Positions 54,901 to 63,528 of a stretch of DNA of 64,000 bases are shown here, one piece after another. A model generated the notes under the pieces. That model saw only the letters and a list, made by a program, of their open reading frames with translations. It ran no database searches and had not been told where the DNA came from. Made by a program: the position numbers and the translations under genes. This DNA comes from Nevskiaceae bacterium (GTDB lineage: Bacteria; Pseudomonadota; Gammaproteobacteria; Steroidobacterales; Steroidobacteraceae): the NCBI GenBank assembly GCA_024234075.1, contig JACKOV010000002.1, positions 310,001 to 374,000 on the forward strand. Reading direction: 5' to 3'. The first letter of the stretch is position 1, and each line of letters opens with the position of its first letter.

Positions 54901-55594
54901 CACCGGCGATCTGGTTCGTTGGCTGGCGGACGGTCGGCTGGAGTTCATCGGGCGGCGGGATCATCAGGTCAAGCTGCGCGGCTTCCGCATCGAACTCGGA
55001 GAGATAGAGGCGGTGCTAGCGACCCTTCCGGGCGTCAAGGAAACCGTGGTGCAAGTGCGGGAAGACACCCCCGGTGATCAACGCCTGGTCGCCTATATCG
55101 TGACGGTCGATGGTTCGGAGAGTGATGTGGAGGCGGTGCGCGCGAGTCTACGCAGTCACCTGCCGGAGTACATGGTGCCGAATCAGTTCGTAATGCTGGC
55201 GGCGTTGCCGCTGACGCCGAACGGTAAGGTGGATCGCAAGGCATTGCCGGTACCGGCGGATAGTGCGATGACAGTGGAGCCGGACGTCGATGAAGCGCTG
55301 ATGACCCCGCTGCAGCGGAAGGTTGCGTCGATCTGGAAGCAGATCCTCAGAGTCGACCGGGTTGGCTTGAGTACGAATTTTTTCGATATCGGCGGGCATT
55401 CGCTGCTGCTGGTACGCCTGCACATGGCGCTGCAGCGCGCGTTTGGCCGTGATCTGCCCTTGATCGAGCTATTTCAGCACACCACCGTCGCCGCGCAGGC
55501 TGCGCGGCTGGGCGAAGCGCAGACTGCGGATGCTGTCTTGGACCGGGCTCGTATGCGTGCGGCCCGACAGCTCAGAGCCGAAGCACATGACTGA
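51947..55594 (+). CDS. NRPS1: module with two TubC-type docking domains, C-A-PCP, glycine-like code
   Basis: About 1215 residues from the GTG at 51947; a TTG at 51869 in the same frame adds a poorly structured 26-residue leader. Residues about 2-55 and 80-135 are two TubC-type N-terminal docking domains, each with the pattern 'vrL...dGrLrf.aPkG.l...l...l...k..il'. C domain about 150-590 with DHIIIDG (H288 is the second His; the first His of HHxxxDG is Asp). A domain about 615-1110 with TSGSTGRPKG, D807 in FDIAGLEL, and specificity residues D-I-L-Q-L-G-M-I-W-K, a glycine-type code as I recall published codes. PCP S1152 in GGHSL. Gene spacing: 91 bases after the transporter, and an eight-base overlap with PKS7. 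It should add glycine to the polyketide chain. Confidence 0.92.
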   Translation: MTERNDIAALIVRLERENVRLWEEDGQLRFRAPRGTLPDEVRSMLGENREAVISILRERSPFSAPNGDGAAATAGLPGSPDEGQVDQLLIDLAARNIVLAADGSRLKVSAPKGVLDDTLKRRIAKLKPALLQALAHRFPDSGSSPVPIADRSRPLPLSHMQQRLWFLKQLDPDNTAYSIQCAIRFNGALRRDLVDRTLQLLIQRHESLRTTFTASEGIPACRIDVSPEVRIQELDIRQHSPDRSEENLQRELRALLARPFDLSSGPLWRAVLLRTADREWVLALVFDHIIIDGLSLGVLLEEFRQVYTQLACGSEVILPPINRQYADLVALDNERLRGERLERHLQFWKQELAGLPEALQLPTDRPRPAVQTYRGARVGRVFTLLPRLRAAARQLRFTPFVILLAAFQELLHRYAGVDDLAVGTAVANRDAPDAQGVVGFFANNVVLRGNLTGDPTVLELLSRTRDRYVRCMDHQEVPFDLLVDALVSRRQTDHSPLFQVMFVLQGWMQPRLDLPDATGALIAAPTVASRYDLTADVIESDEGLAAYFEYNTDLFDAATIRRMLGHYERVLEQMLKQPEARISELELTDEKEQRQLLIEWNDTGREYPSACTVHELFEAQVRRAPQAIALVFGDESLTYGELEARANRLAQHLRGLGVGRGVLVGIWLERSVEMVVAMLGTLKAGAAYVPLDPAFPPDRIDFMMDDAALAVVLTQERLAATLSEGALKVVRMDADAAVIARESAESLPPASGPDDLAYVIYTSGSTGRPKGVMIEHRAVVNFLTSMHREPGIGPEDRFVAVTTLSFDIAGLELHGPLTVGGTVVLAPRATALDGMALASLLDRSEATLLQATPATWRLLLESGWKGRPGLKMLCGGEGLPRDLAERLLGLGGELWNMYGPTETTIWSTLWRVTEASRTVPIGVPIANTQVYVLESSGQPAPIGVAGELCIGGDGLARGYLNRAELTAEKFVTLDLPIVGRKRVYRTGDLVRWLADGRLEFIGRRDHQVKLRGFRIELGEIEAVLATLPGVKETVVQVREDTPGDQRLVAYIVTVDGSESDVEAVRASLRSHLPEYMVPNQFVMLAALPLTPNGKVDRKALPVPADSAMTVEPDVDEALMTPLQRKVASIWKQILRVDRVGLSTNFFDIGGHSLLLVRLHMALQRAFGRDLPLIELFQHTTVAAQAARLGEAQTADAVLDRARMRAARQLRAEAHD

Positions 55595-58500
55595 AGCGAG
55601 GAAGTTCCCCGCCGGGGCGATTGCGATCGTGGGACTTGCGGGCCGGTTCCCGGGTGCAAGTAACCTCGACGAGTTCTGGCACAACGTGCGCAACGGCGTC
55701 GAGGTGTTGCAGGATTTCAGCGAGCAGGAGCTGGAATCTGCCGGTGTGCCAGACGAACTGCGCAACTCGGCAACCTATGTTAGGCGCGGCACGGTACTCG
55801 AGGATGCCGAACTATTCGACGCGTCGTTCTTCGGATTCTCACCGCGCGAAGCCCAGATACTCGATCCGCAGCAGCGGATATTCCTGGAATGTGCCTGGGA
55901 GGCGCTGGAACACGCAGGACTGCCGCCCGGCCGGATCGATGCGTCAGTAGGTGTCTATGCCGGTGTCGGCATCAATACCTATCTGATATCGCAGCTACTG
56001 CGGGACCCGGAACTGATCGCAGCGGTTGGTGGTTACCAGCTGATGTTGTCGAACGACAAGGATTTTCTGTGCACCCGCGCGTCGTACAAACTGGATCTCC
56101 GTGGGCCGAGCATGTCGATCCAGTCGGCGTGTTCGACGTCCCTGGTTGCAGTTGAGGTTGCGTGCCGTGCACTGCAGCGTGGCGAGTGCGACGCCGCACT
56201 CGCGGGCGGCGTGTCTGTGCCGTTTCCACAACGCACGGGGTACCTCTACCAGGAGGGCATGATTCTGTCGCCGGATGGACATTGCCGTCCCTTCGACGCC
56301 CAGGCAATGGGCACGCGGCCGAGCGCCGGCTGCGGCATCGTCGTGCTAAAGCGGTTGAATGATGCCGTCGCCGATGGCGATACGATCCACGCTGTCATCC
56401 GCGGCGCTGCGATAAACAACGACGGTGCAGCCAAGGCCGGATATACAGCGCCCAGTGTCGAGGGGCAGGCAGAGGTGATCGCGACGGCGCTCGCGCTGGC
56501 CGGTACCGAGGCCCGGAGCATCGGTTACGTGGAGGCCCACGGCACCGGTACACCACTCGGTGATCCCATAGAGATTGCCGCGTTGACCAAGGTTTTCCGG
56601 GAGAGCACCAACGACGTTGGCTTCTGTCGATTGGGGTCCCTGAAGGCGAATCTTGGTCACCTCGATGCCGCTGCCGGCGTTGCCGGCTTGATCAAGGCAG
56701 TGATGGTTCTGCAGCGGCGCGAGTTGCCGCCACTGGTGAATTTCCGCAGTCCGAATCCACAACTGCAGCTCGAGAGCAGTCCCTTCGTGGCCAGTGCCAC
56801 TGGCGCGCCTTGGAACCCGGGCGATGTCCCTCGCCGCGCCGGCGTCAGCTCCTTCGGCATGGGCGGTACCAACGCGCATGTCGTGCTCGAGGAGTATTGT
56901 CCGCCGGCTCGCCGGTCCCGCTCGTCTGGTGCGGAGGTGCTGGTGTTATCGGCGCGGACGCCGGAGGCGCTGGAAGCCGCCTCCAGCAGACTGGCCACGC
57001 ACCTCGAAGCGAACCCAGCCATCGACATGGTGGATGTTGCCTGGACTTTGCAGACCGGACGCCGTGCCTTCGAGCATCGTCGTGCGGTAGTGGCGGACGG
57101 CGTCTCCGAAGCGATCAATGCACTCCGCAATCCAGTTGGTACCCGTGCCTACTCTGGCTCGCATGCCCAGGGAGAACGCCCCGTGGCCTTCATGTTCAGC
57201 GGGCAGGGCAGCCAGTTTGCCGGCATGGGATCGGGCCTCTACCGTGCATTCAGCATCTATAGGGATGCCATCGATGACTGCGCCCAGCGTCTGATGGGTA
57301 TCCTGGGTCGCGACCTGCGCTCAGTGCTGTTCGCTTCCGATGGCGATCCCGTCATCAATGAAACGCGCTACTCACAACCGGCATTGTTCGTCACCGGATA
57401 TGCGCTGTCCTGCCTGTGGGCTCACTGGGGCGTGCGACCTGCGGCGATGATCGGGCACAGCGTTGGCGAGTATGTCGCTGCGCATCTCGCGGGAGTGTTC
57501 AGTCTCGATGATGCGCTTCGAGTTGTCGCGGAACGGGGCCGGCTGATGCAGTCCATGCCGCCGGGTCGAATGGCGGCAGTTCAGGAGGGCGATGTCGAAC
57601 TACGCAGCTGGCTGCAGCGGAATGCGCCGGACGTCGAGATCGCCGCGCTCAACGCCACGGGCATGTGTACCATCGCCGGACCGACGGGCGCGATCGATGC
57701 CGCGATCGACGGGTTTCGCGCCGCGGGCATCGAGGCGCGATTGCTGCATACGTCACACGCGTTTCATTCCGCCATGATGCAGCCGGCTCTGGAGCCGTTT
57801 GAGCAGATTGTGCGAGACGTGAAGCTCGCCGTGCCGCGTATTGCGTATGTTTCCAACGTTACCGGAGACTGGATCCGGGCGGAAGAAGCGACCAGCGTCG
57901 ACTACTACGTCCGCCATCTGCGCAGCCCTGTGATGTTTGCCGCGGGTGTGCGCAAGCTGGCTTCGAGCGGCGCCATCCAACTGTTGGAGGTCGGACCCGG
58001 CCAAGTGCTTACTACGCTCGCAAACGTCGAACTTGGCCGCAGCACCGGCAAGGCCGTTGCGACCATGGCGCGGCGACCTGACCCGTCGGGTGAGAGGTCC
58101 ACCTGGCTGGAGATCGTCGGGCGGCTTTGGATAGCGGGTGTACCGATTGCCTGGAATGCCACGCGCAAGGCAGGTGACGACGTCCGCCGCATTGCGCTGC
58201 CAACGTATCCGTTCGAGCGGAGACGACATTGGGTGGGCAGCGCATCGTCGTCGGCCGGTCCGGCAGAGGCTCGGCCCTCGTTGCAGGAATTGCAGCGTAC
58301 CAAGGATGTCGCGGATTTCTCGTTCGCACCGACCTGGCTACGAGGTGAAACGCCGGTGCAGGCCACCGGACGCGGAACAGTCTGGATAGTTCTGGGAGCG
58401 AATGCGACATTGTCGCGCGCCGTCGCGGAGAAGATCGGTGCGAGGGGCGCGGACGCGGTTATCGTGGAAGATATCGGCGCGCTGGCCGCGGCAGCAGCAT

Positions 58501-60116
58501 CTCTTGGAAAGAATCCGGGAGTCAGAGGCATCGTGTCGTTGTCTGCTCTGCCGGGCGATCGGGCATTCTCCGACGCTACGCAGGCGTTTGCGCTGCCTAC
58601 CCTCATTGCCGAGCGACTGGGGGTCTCAGCGTCTTCGCCGCTGCGCATGGTGATCGCCTGCGCGAGCGGATACGGGGTACTCGACGAAACGGCGAGTTAT
58701 CCCGATGCAGCCTTCAGCCTGGGGCAGGTGTTGGCTCTCCCATACGAGGTTCCTGGCCTCGAGGCGTGCCTGGCGGATGTCGCGGGGTCGATGGTCGACG
58801 AGACTCCGGCCGTCATTGCCGAGCGCGTTGCCGCCGAGTGTTTCGCGGTGGATCATGAACCGCTCGTAGCCTACCGGCGGGGCCGCCGCTGGTTACGTCG
58901 TTTCGAGCCCCGGGCTTTGCCGCCGGCAGTTCTCCACGGTTGGCCGCTGGCGCGAGACGCGGTCATCGTGATAACCGGTGGCCTCGGGGGAATGGGTCTG
59001 ACATTGGCACGGGCATTCGCCGAACAGGGGCCATGCCGGCTGCTGCTTACGGGGCGACGGGCTTTGCCGCCCCGCGGTGAGTGGGAGGCCTGGCTCGCCC
59101 AGCATCCCGCGCAGGAGCGGAATTCGTATGCCATTAACACGATCCGGGAGATCGAAAGCGCCGGTAGTGCGGTGATCGCAGCAGCCGCCGATTGCAGCGA
59201 TGAAGCGGCAATGCAGGAAGCGATTCGCATGGCTGCGGATCGCTGGGGTCGCGTGGATGCCCTGGTACATGCTGCGGGTGTTGCAGGCTCCGGGCGATTG
59301 AGCGTGCTGAAGACGGACTCGGATCTGGTCGCGGTGTCGCGGCCGAAGATCGAGGGTTTGCGCGTGTTGACGCGAGTCCTGGGCCAGGAACGACTGTCGC
59401 TGGTGGTGTTGACGAGTTCGATCAATGCCGTGCTCGGAGCCGCTGGGGTAGCAGATTACGCCGCAGCGAACGCCTGGCTCGATGCTTTTGCCGAGTCCGA
59501 TCAGTGGCCGGCCGCGTGGCCGCCGGCGACTGTGCTCGATTGGGGAGCGTGGAAAGAAGCCGGCATGGCCGCCAATCTCGACGTGCCGGCGGCCAATCGT
59601 GCTGCGTGGCAACGCTATCTCGCGTCGGCGATCAGCAACGCCGAAGGTATGGAGATCTTCGTTCGCGCGATCTCGCATGGCGCAAGGCATCTGGTGATTA
59701 CCCCCCATGATTTGCGGGAAGTGATCGCCAGGCAATCGGCAGCACTACGCTCCGCGACCGGTGGTGCCATCGCTGCATCTGGGGCGGAATCGACTACGGG
59801 CAACGAGGCTGCCGATCGACCGGGGCATACGCCGGCGCTGGCCGATCTGACATCGCTCGATGGTGATGCGCAACGCGAGGTGGCCGCCATCTGGGTGGAT
59901 CTGCTGGGCGTAGATCGGGTGCAGTCCGAGGACGATTTTTTCGCGTTGGGTGGTCATTCACTGTTGGCAACGCGACTGATCGCCCGCGTCGAATCATCGT
60001 TCGGGTTGCGGTTGACGCTGCGGGATATTTTCGAGGCGCCGACATTACATGCTCTGGCGGACCGGATCGTCGAGAAGGGCGGGATTGCCGTAGATCGCGA
60101 GGAACTCGAGTTCTGA
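55587..60116 (+). CDS. PKS7: type I PKS module KS-AT-KR-carrier, hybrid NRPS/PKS type
   Basis: About 1509 residues from the ATG at 55587, eight bases inside the end of NRPS1; the in-frame start at 55530 lies deeper in NRPS1. The KS (about 10-435) has C182 in SACSTSL rather than DTACSSS, the form common in KS domains that accept aminoacyl chains from an NRPS, and keeps EAHGTGT. AT has S625 in GHSVGE and HAFH at 724-727, so malonyl-CoA is expected. KR has TGGLGG from T1130 and Y1291, with no LDD motif. The carrier domain has S1458 in GGHSL, a PCP-like form fitting a donor to the next NRPS. No N-terminal docking helix. The acidic C-terminus (VDREELEF) could bind the TubC-type domain of NRPS2. 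Predicted unit: beta-hydroxy, derived from malonate. Confidence 0.92.
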   Translation: MTEARKFPAGAIAIVGLAGRFPGASNLDEFWHNVRNGVEVLQDFSEQELESAGVPDELRNSATYVRRGTVLEDAELFDASFFGFSPREAQILDPQQRIFLECAWEALEHAGLPPGRIDASVGVYAGVGINTYLISQLLRDPELIAAVGGYQLMLSNDKDFLCTRASYKLDLRGPSMSIQSACSTSLVAVEVACRALQRGECDAALAGGVSVPFPQRTGYLYQEGMILSPDGHCRPFDAQAMGTRPSAGCGIVVLKRLNDAVADGDTIHAVIRGAAINNDGAAKAGYTAPSVEGQAEVIATALALAGTEARSIGYVEAHGTGTPLGDPIEIAALTKVFRESTNDVGFCRLGSLKANLGHLDAAAGVAGLIKAVMVLQRRELPPLVNFRSPNPQLQLESSPFVASATGAPWNPGDVPRRAGVSSFGMGGTNAHVVLEEYCPPARRSRSSGAEVLVLSARTPEALEAASSRLATHLEANPAIDMVDVAWTLQTGRRAFEHRRAVVADGVSEAINALRNPVGTRAYSGSHAQGERPVAFMFSGQGSQFAGMGSGLYRAFSIYRDAIDDCAQRLMGILGRDLRSVLFASDGDPVINETRYSQPALFVTGYALSCLWAHWGVRPAAMIGHSVGEYVAAHLAGVFSLDDALRVVAERGRLMQSMPPGRMAAVQEGDVELRSWLQRNAPDVEIAALNATGMCTIAGPTGAIDAAIDGFRAAGIEARLLHTSHAFHSAMMQPALEPFEQIVRDVKLAVPRIAYVSNVTGDWIRAEEATSVDYYVRHLRSPVMFAAGVRKLASSGAIQLLEVGPGQVLTTLANVELGRSTGKAVATMARRPDPSGERSTWLEIVGRLWIAGVPIAWNATRKAGDDVRRIALPTYPFERRRHWVGSASSSAGPAEARPSLQELQRTKDVADFSFAPTWLRGETPVQATGRGTVWIVLGANATLSRAVAEKIGARGADAVIVEDIGALAAAAASLGKNPGVRGIVSLSALPGDRAFSDATQAFALPTLIAERLGVSASSPLRMVIACASGYGVLDETASYPDAAFSLGQVLALPYEVPGLEACLADVAGSMVDETPAVIAERVAAECFAVDHEPLVAYRRGRRWLRRFEPRALPPAVLHGWPLARDAVIVITGGLGGMGLTLARAFAEQGPCRLLLTGRRALPPRGEWEAWLAQHPAQERNSYAINTIREIESAGSAVIAAAADCSDEAAMQEAIRMAADRWGRVDALVHAAGVAGSGRLSVLKTDSDLVAVSRPKIEGLRVLTRVLGQERLSLVVLTSSINAVLGAAGVADYAAANAWLDAFAESDQWPAAWPPATVLDWGAWKEAGMAANLDVPAANRAAWQRYLASAISNAEGMEIFVRAISHGARHLVITPHDLREVIARQSAALRSATGGAIAASGAESTTGNEAADRPGHTPALADLTSLDGDAQREVAAIWVDLLGVDRVQSEDDFFALGGHSLLATRLIARVESSFGLRLTLRDIFEAPTLHALADRIVEKGGIAVDREELEF

Positions 60117-60173
60117 TGTCGGTGCCCCGGCGCGCCATACAGTGAATGGCCGTGACAGCGGTTCCGATCCCCG

Positions 60174-60188
60174 CCGGCCGTCGGCCGG
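60174..60188. repeat. Short perfect inverted repeat between PKS7 and NRPS2
   Basis: CCGGCCG, one T, then CGGCCGG form a perfect 7+7 inverted repeat in the 121-base gap between PKS7 and NRPS2, the longest gap within the operon. There is no T-run, and a one-base loop cannot fold without opening the stem, so it is a palindromic site rather than a terminator. It could be chance in GC-rich DNA. Confidence 0.4.
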
Positions 60189-60225
60189 GCGAGGGTGTTG
60201 GATCGATTTGTGAATCGAGATTCCA

Positions 60226-60232
60226 GGGAGAG
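60226..60232 (+). promoter_or_regulatory. Ribosome binding site supporting a TTG start for NRPS2
   Basis: GGGAGAG lies five bases before the TTG at 60238. The frame has a stop codon at 60211-60213 and no ATG or GTG between it and the conserved docking domain, so the rare TTG is the best start. Confidence 0.7.
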
Positions 60233-60237
60233 AGCCG

Positions 60238-63200
60238 TTGGACGCGAGAGAGTTGTTGTCACGCCTCGAAAGACTCGGTGTACGCCTCGCGGCGGACGGC
60301 GATAACCTGCGTGTCAACGCCGCGCGCGGACAGATCGACGAGGAGCTCAAGCGGGAGATTCTGGCGTCCAAGGCCGAGCTGATTGCACTGGTAAGTGGCA
60401 ACGCGGAACGCGAATCGTTCATCACGGGGGCGCCGGTTGCCGGAGATTCCTGCCCTCTGTCGGTATTTCAAGAGCGGCTCTGGCTACTGCAGCGCCTGGA
60501 ACCCGAGAACTGTGCCTTTCTGTTGGTAGCCAGCTGGCTCGTCAGGGAAGGTGCGGATCCGACGGCCGTAGTCCAGGCCGTCGTTCGCCTGCAGGAACGG
60601 CACGATATCCTGCGGATGTCCTTCGTCGAGCAGAACGGGGTCCCGGTTGCGAGGTGCGGTGATGCGCCCGCAGTGGTCATGCATGACTTGAGCGCGTTGG
60701 AGGATGACGCAGCGCAATCTCGCATGGAGCTGGACGGCGATCGAGCGCTGCGTACGCCAGTCGATCTTGCTGTAGAACCGGCTTTGCAACTCTCGGTCTA
60801 TGCCTTGCCCGGTGCACGGGTCCGGGTTCTGCTGCGCGCCCATCATATCGCCATTGACGCCTCTTCGATCGGTCTGCTCCGTCGCGAACTGGATGTCATG
60901 CTCGCCGACGCCGACGCGCTGCGTGAGCGGCCGGTGCAGTTCGCCGACTACGCGCTCTGGCAGCGCAATCGCCTGTTGAATGCGAATGTGTCTGGCGACC
61001 TCGAATGGTGGGTCGAGGCTTTGAGGGGTGCACCACAGGTCTGCACATTCAAACCCGATCGCCCCATTCCGGCCACGGGCGTTGGGCATGCGGGTGCCGG
61101 GCATGCGATCGGGTTCTCCTGGGATCCCGTGTTATCCGAAGCATTGCGGGGCGTGGCCCGGCAGTACGCCGCGACGCCCTACATGGTACTTCTCGCGGGG
61201 CTGGCGACCCTGTTGCGGGTGCACACCGGACAGGGTGACATCGTTCTCGGCAGCCCTATGGGAATGCGGGAGCGGGCGGAACTCGAGTCCGTAGTAGGCC
61301 CGTTCGTCAACCTGCTCGTGCTTCGTATCGATCTCGGCGACGATCCGCCTTTCGGCGTCGCGATCCGCCGTGCACGCGATGCCCTGCTCGATGCGCATGC
61401 GCGGCGCGACGTGCCCTTCGAATCGATCCTAGAGCGTCTCAGGCCACCTCGATCGAACCGACACTCTCCGGTGTTTCAAGTTTCCGCGGTGCAACATGAA
61501 ACAGGCACGATCAATGACATGGCGCTGGCTGGCGGTGGTGCGCTACACGAGTTGACCTGGTATCTGCGGGAGGCAGAAGGCCAGTTCCGTGGCAGTGTCG
61601 AATTCAGCAGCGATCTCTACTCGGACGCGGCGATCTCGCGGCTGATCAGTCAGATGGAAACGCTGCTCAAGGATGCCGCTTGCGATCCACAGCGGCCGGT
61701 GAGCCAACTGCGGCTCCTCGATGCGGAGGCCTGGAAACAGGTGGTCTCGGGCTTCAATCCTCCGTGCGTACAGCTCGACGACATGCCAGTGCATCGCCGG
61801 TTCGAACGGCGCGCTGCGGACTCACCCGCAGAGGCTGCGCTGACTTTCGCTGATGTCGACGTCGACTACGGGGAATTGAACCGGCGAGCCAATCGCCTCG
61901 CCACATTCCTGCGAGAGGCTGGCTCAGTTCCGGGTCGAGTCGTCGCAATCTGCCTCGAACGTTCCATTGAGATGGTCGTGGCGTTGCTTGCCGTCCAGAA
62001 ATCCGGCGCGGCCTATCTACCACTGGATCCGGGCTTCCCGTCAGAGCGTCTGGCCTACATGATCGAGGACAGTGGTGCGACGCTGGTGATTGCCGATGCG
62101 AATGTGGCGCAGTCGCTCCCGCTTCCGGACGATGTTTGCGTTGTCGACCCGGCGCAGCAAGGCGGCCGCATCGAATCCTGCGACGATGGTAACCTGGCCG
62201 GGGATCCGCGCGCGGAAGATCCAGCCTACGTCATTTATACCTCCGGCTCGACCGGCCGGCCCAAGGGTGTCGTGGTGTCGCACGGTGCGTTGGCGAATTT
62301 CGTGGGCTCCATGGCCGTCGAGCCGGGCCTACGGCCAGGCGACGTGTTTGCCGCCGTCACCACGATCTCGTTCGACATCGCCGGCCTCGAGTTGTACCTG
62401 CCGCTCTCGGTCGGTGCGCGCGTATTGCTGATCGACCGCGAAACCGCGCTGGATGGTGAGGCGTTGGCTCAAGCGCTGGAAGCCGGTGAAGCAAACGTGC
62501 TGCAGGCGACACCCGCAACCTGGCGTTTGTTGATCGAGGCGGACTGGGCACCGACTCGCCCGATCCGCGCGCTATGTGGTGGCGAGGCATTGCCCCGCGA
62601 CCTCGCTGACCAGTTGTTGAGCCGCGTTGCTGAGCTGTGGAACATGTATGGTCCGACCGAGACCACGATCTGGTCCACGATCGCGCGGGTCGAACCGGCA
62701 CCGCAGGATATCACCATCGGTCGGCCTATCAGCAACACACAGATCTATGTCGTTGATGATCACGGGATGCCATTGCCGATCGGCGTCCCGGGAGAGATCT
62801 GGATCGGCGGCAAGGGCGTCGCGCTCGGATACCACCAGCGGCCTGAACTGACAGCTGAGCGTTTCGTGCCGGATGACTTCGGTGATCGGGCGGGAGCGCG
62901 CCTCTACCGTACCGGTGATCTGGGGTACTGGGATGCCGAGGGACGACTCCATCACCTGGGTCGCCGGGATCACCAGGTCAAGATTCGGGGTTATCGGATC
63001 GAACTCGGCGAGATCGAAGCGGAGCTGGCTGAGCTGCCCGATATCCGTCAGGGTGTCGTGCTGGTGCGGGACATGGGGCATGGCGACCATCGGCTGGTGG
63101 CCTATGTCGTGGTCGCGAGCGGTTCGAGTGTCGTCACCAGCGAAATCCGGCGTGCCCTGAAGCGCCGTTTGCCTGAGTACATGATCCCATCGTTCGTCAT

Positions 63201-63528
63201 CGAGCTGCCGGCCATTCCGCTCACGCCGAATGGCAAGGTCGATCGCGCTGCGCTTCCCGATCCCTATGGAGGAGAGCACGGTGCCAAGGAAGTGGATGAA
63301 CCTCCACGACCGGGCATGGAATCAACCATCGCGGAGGTCTGGAAGCAGGTCCTGAAGATCGAGAGTGTTGGCGCGAGCGACAATTTCTTCGATCTCGGTG
63401 GACATTCGTTGCTGACGTTTCGCGTTGTCGCGCTGATCAGGGAGCGCACCGGCAGGAAGCTCGATCCACGCCAGCTCTTTTTCCAATCCTTGCGGCAATT
63501 GGCCGAAGCGGTCGCCGATGCTGGCTGA
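60238..63528 (+). CDS. NRPS2: final module, TubC-type docking domain, C-A-PCP, glycine-like code
   Basis: 1096 residues from a TTG start. Residues 1-55 are one TubC-type docking domain (LLSRLERLGVRLAADGDNL start). C domain about 68-500 with HHIAIDA (H202, H203, D207), where the last glycine of HHxxxDG is alanine. A domain about 515-1000 with TSGSTGRPKG, D713 in FDIAGLEL, and the same specificity residues as NRPS1 (D-I-L-Q-L-G-M-I-W-K), so a second glycine is expected. PCP S1057 in GGHSLL. The protein ends about 40 residues after this serine: there is no thioesterase, reductase, terminal condensation or epimerase domain. It is the last gene of the operon, and the release step is therefore not encoded in cis. 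Confidence 0.92.
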   Translation: MDARELLSRLERLGVRLAADGDNLRVNAARGQIDEELKREILASKAELIALVSGNAERESFITGAPVAGDSCPLSVFQERLWLLQRLEPENCAFLLVASWLVREGADPTAVVQAVVRLQERHDILRMSFVEQNGVPVARCGDAPAVVMHDLSALEDDAAQSRMELDGDRALRTPVDLAVEPALQLSVYALPGARVRVLLRAHHIAIDASSIGLLRRELDVMLADADALRERPVQFADYALWQRNRLLNANVSGDLEWWVEALRGAPQVCTFKPDRPIPATGVGHAGAGHAIGFSWDPVLSEALRGVARQYAATPYMVLLAGLATLLRVHTGQGDIVLGSPMGMRERAELESVVGPFVNLLVLRIDLGDDPPFGVAIRRARDALLDAHARRDVPFESILERLRPPRSNRHSPVFQVSAVQHETGTINDMALAGGGALHELTWYLREAEGQFRGSVEFSSDLYSDAAISRLISQMETLLKDAACDPQRPVSQLRLLDAEAWKQVVSGFNPPCVQLDDMPVHRRFERRAADSPAEAALTFADVDVDYGELNRRANRLATFLREAGSVPGRVVAICLERSIEMVVALLAVQKSGAAYLPLDPGFPSERLAYMIEDSGATLVIADANVAQSLPLPDDVCVVDPAQQGGRIESCDDGNLAGDPRAEDPAYVIYTSGSTGRPKGVVVSHGALANFVGSMAVEPGLRPGDVFAAVTTISFDIAGLELYLPLSVGARVLLIDRETALDGEALAQALEAGEANVLQATPATWRLLIEADWAPTRPIRALCGGEALPRDLADQLLSRVAELWNMYGPTETTIWSTIARVEPAPQDITIGRPISNTQIYVVDDHGMPLPIGVPGEIWIGGKGVALGYHQRPELTAERFVPDDFGDRAGARLYRTGDLGYWDAEGRLHHLGRRDHQVKIRGYRIELGEIEAELAELPDIRQGVVLVRDMGHGDHRLVAYVVVASGSSVVTSEIRRALKRRLPEYMIPSFVIELPAIPLTPNGKVDRAALPDPYGGEHGAKEVDEPPRPGMESTIAEVWKQVLKIESVGASDNFFDLGGHSLLTFRVVALIRERTGRKLDPRQLFFQSLRQLAEAVADAG

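Noticed and set aside
55530..55586. Earlier start of PKS7 within NRPS1
   Set aside because: The extra 19 residues come from the NRPS1 reading in another frame; the ATG at 55587 leads straight into the KS.
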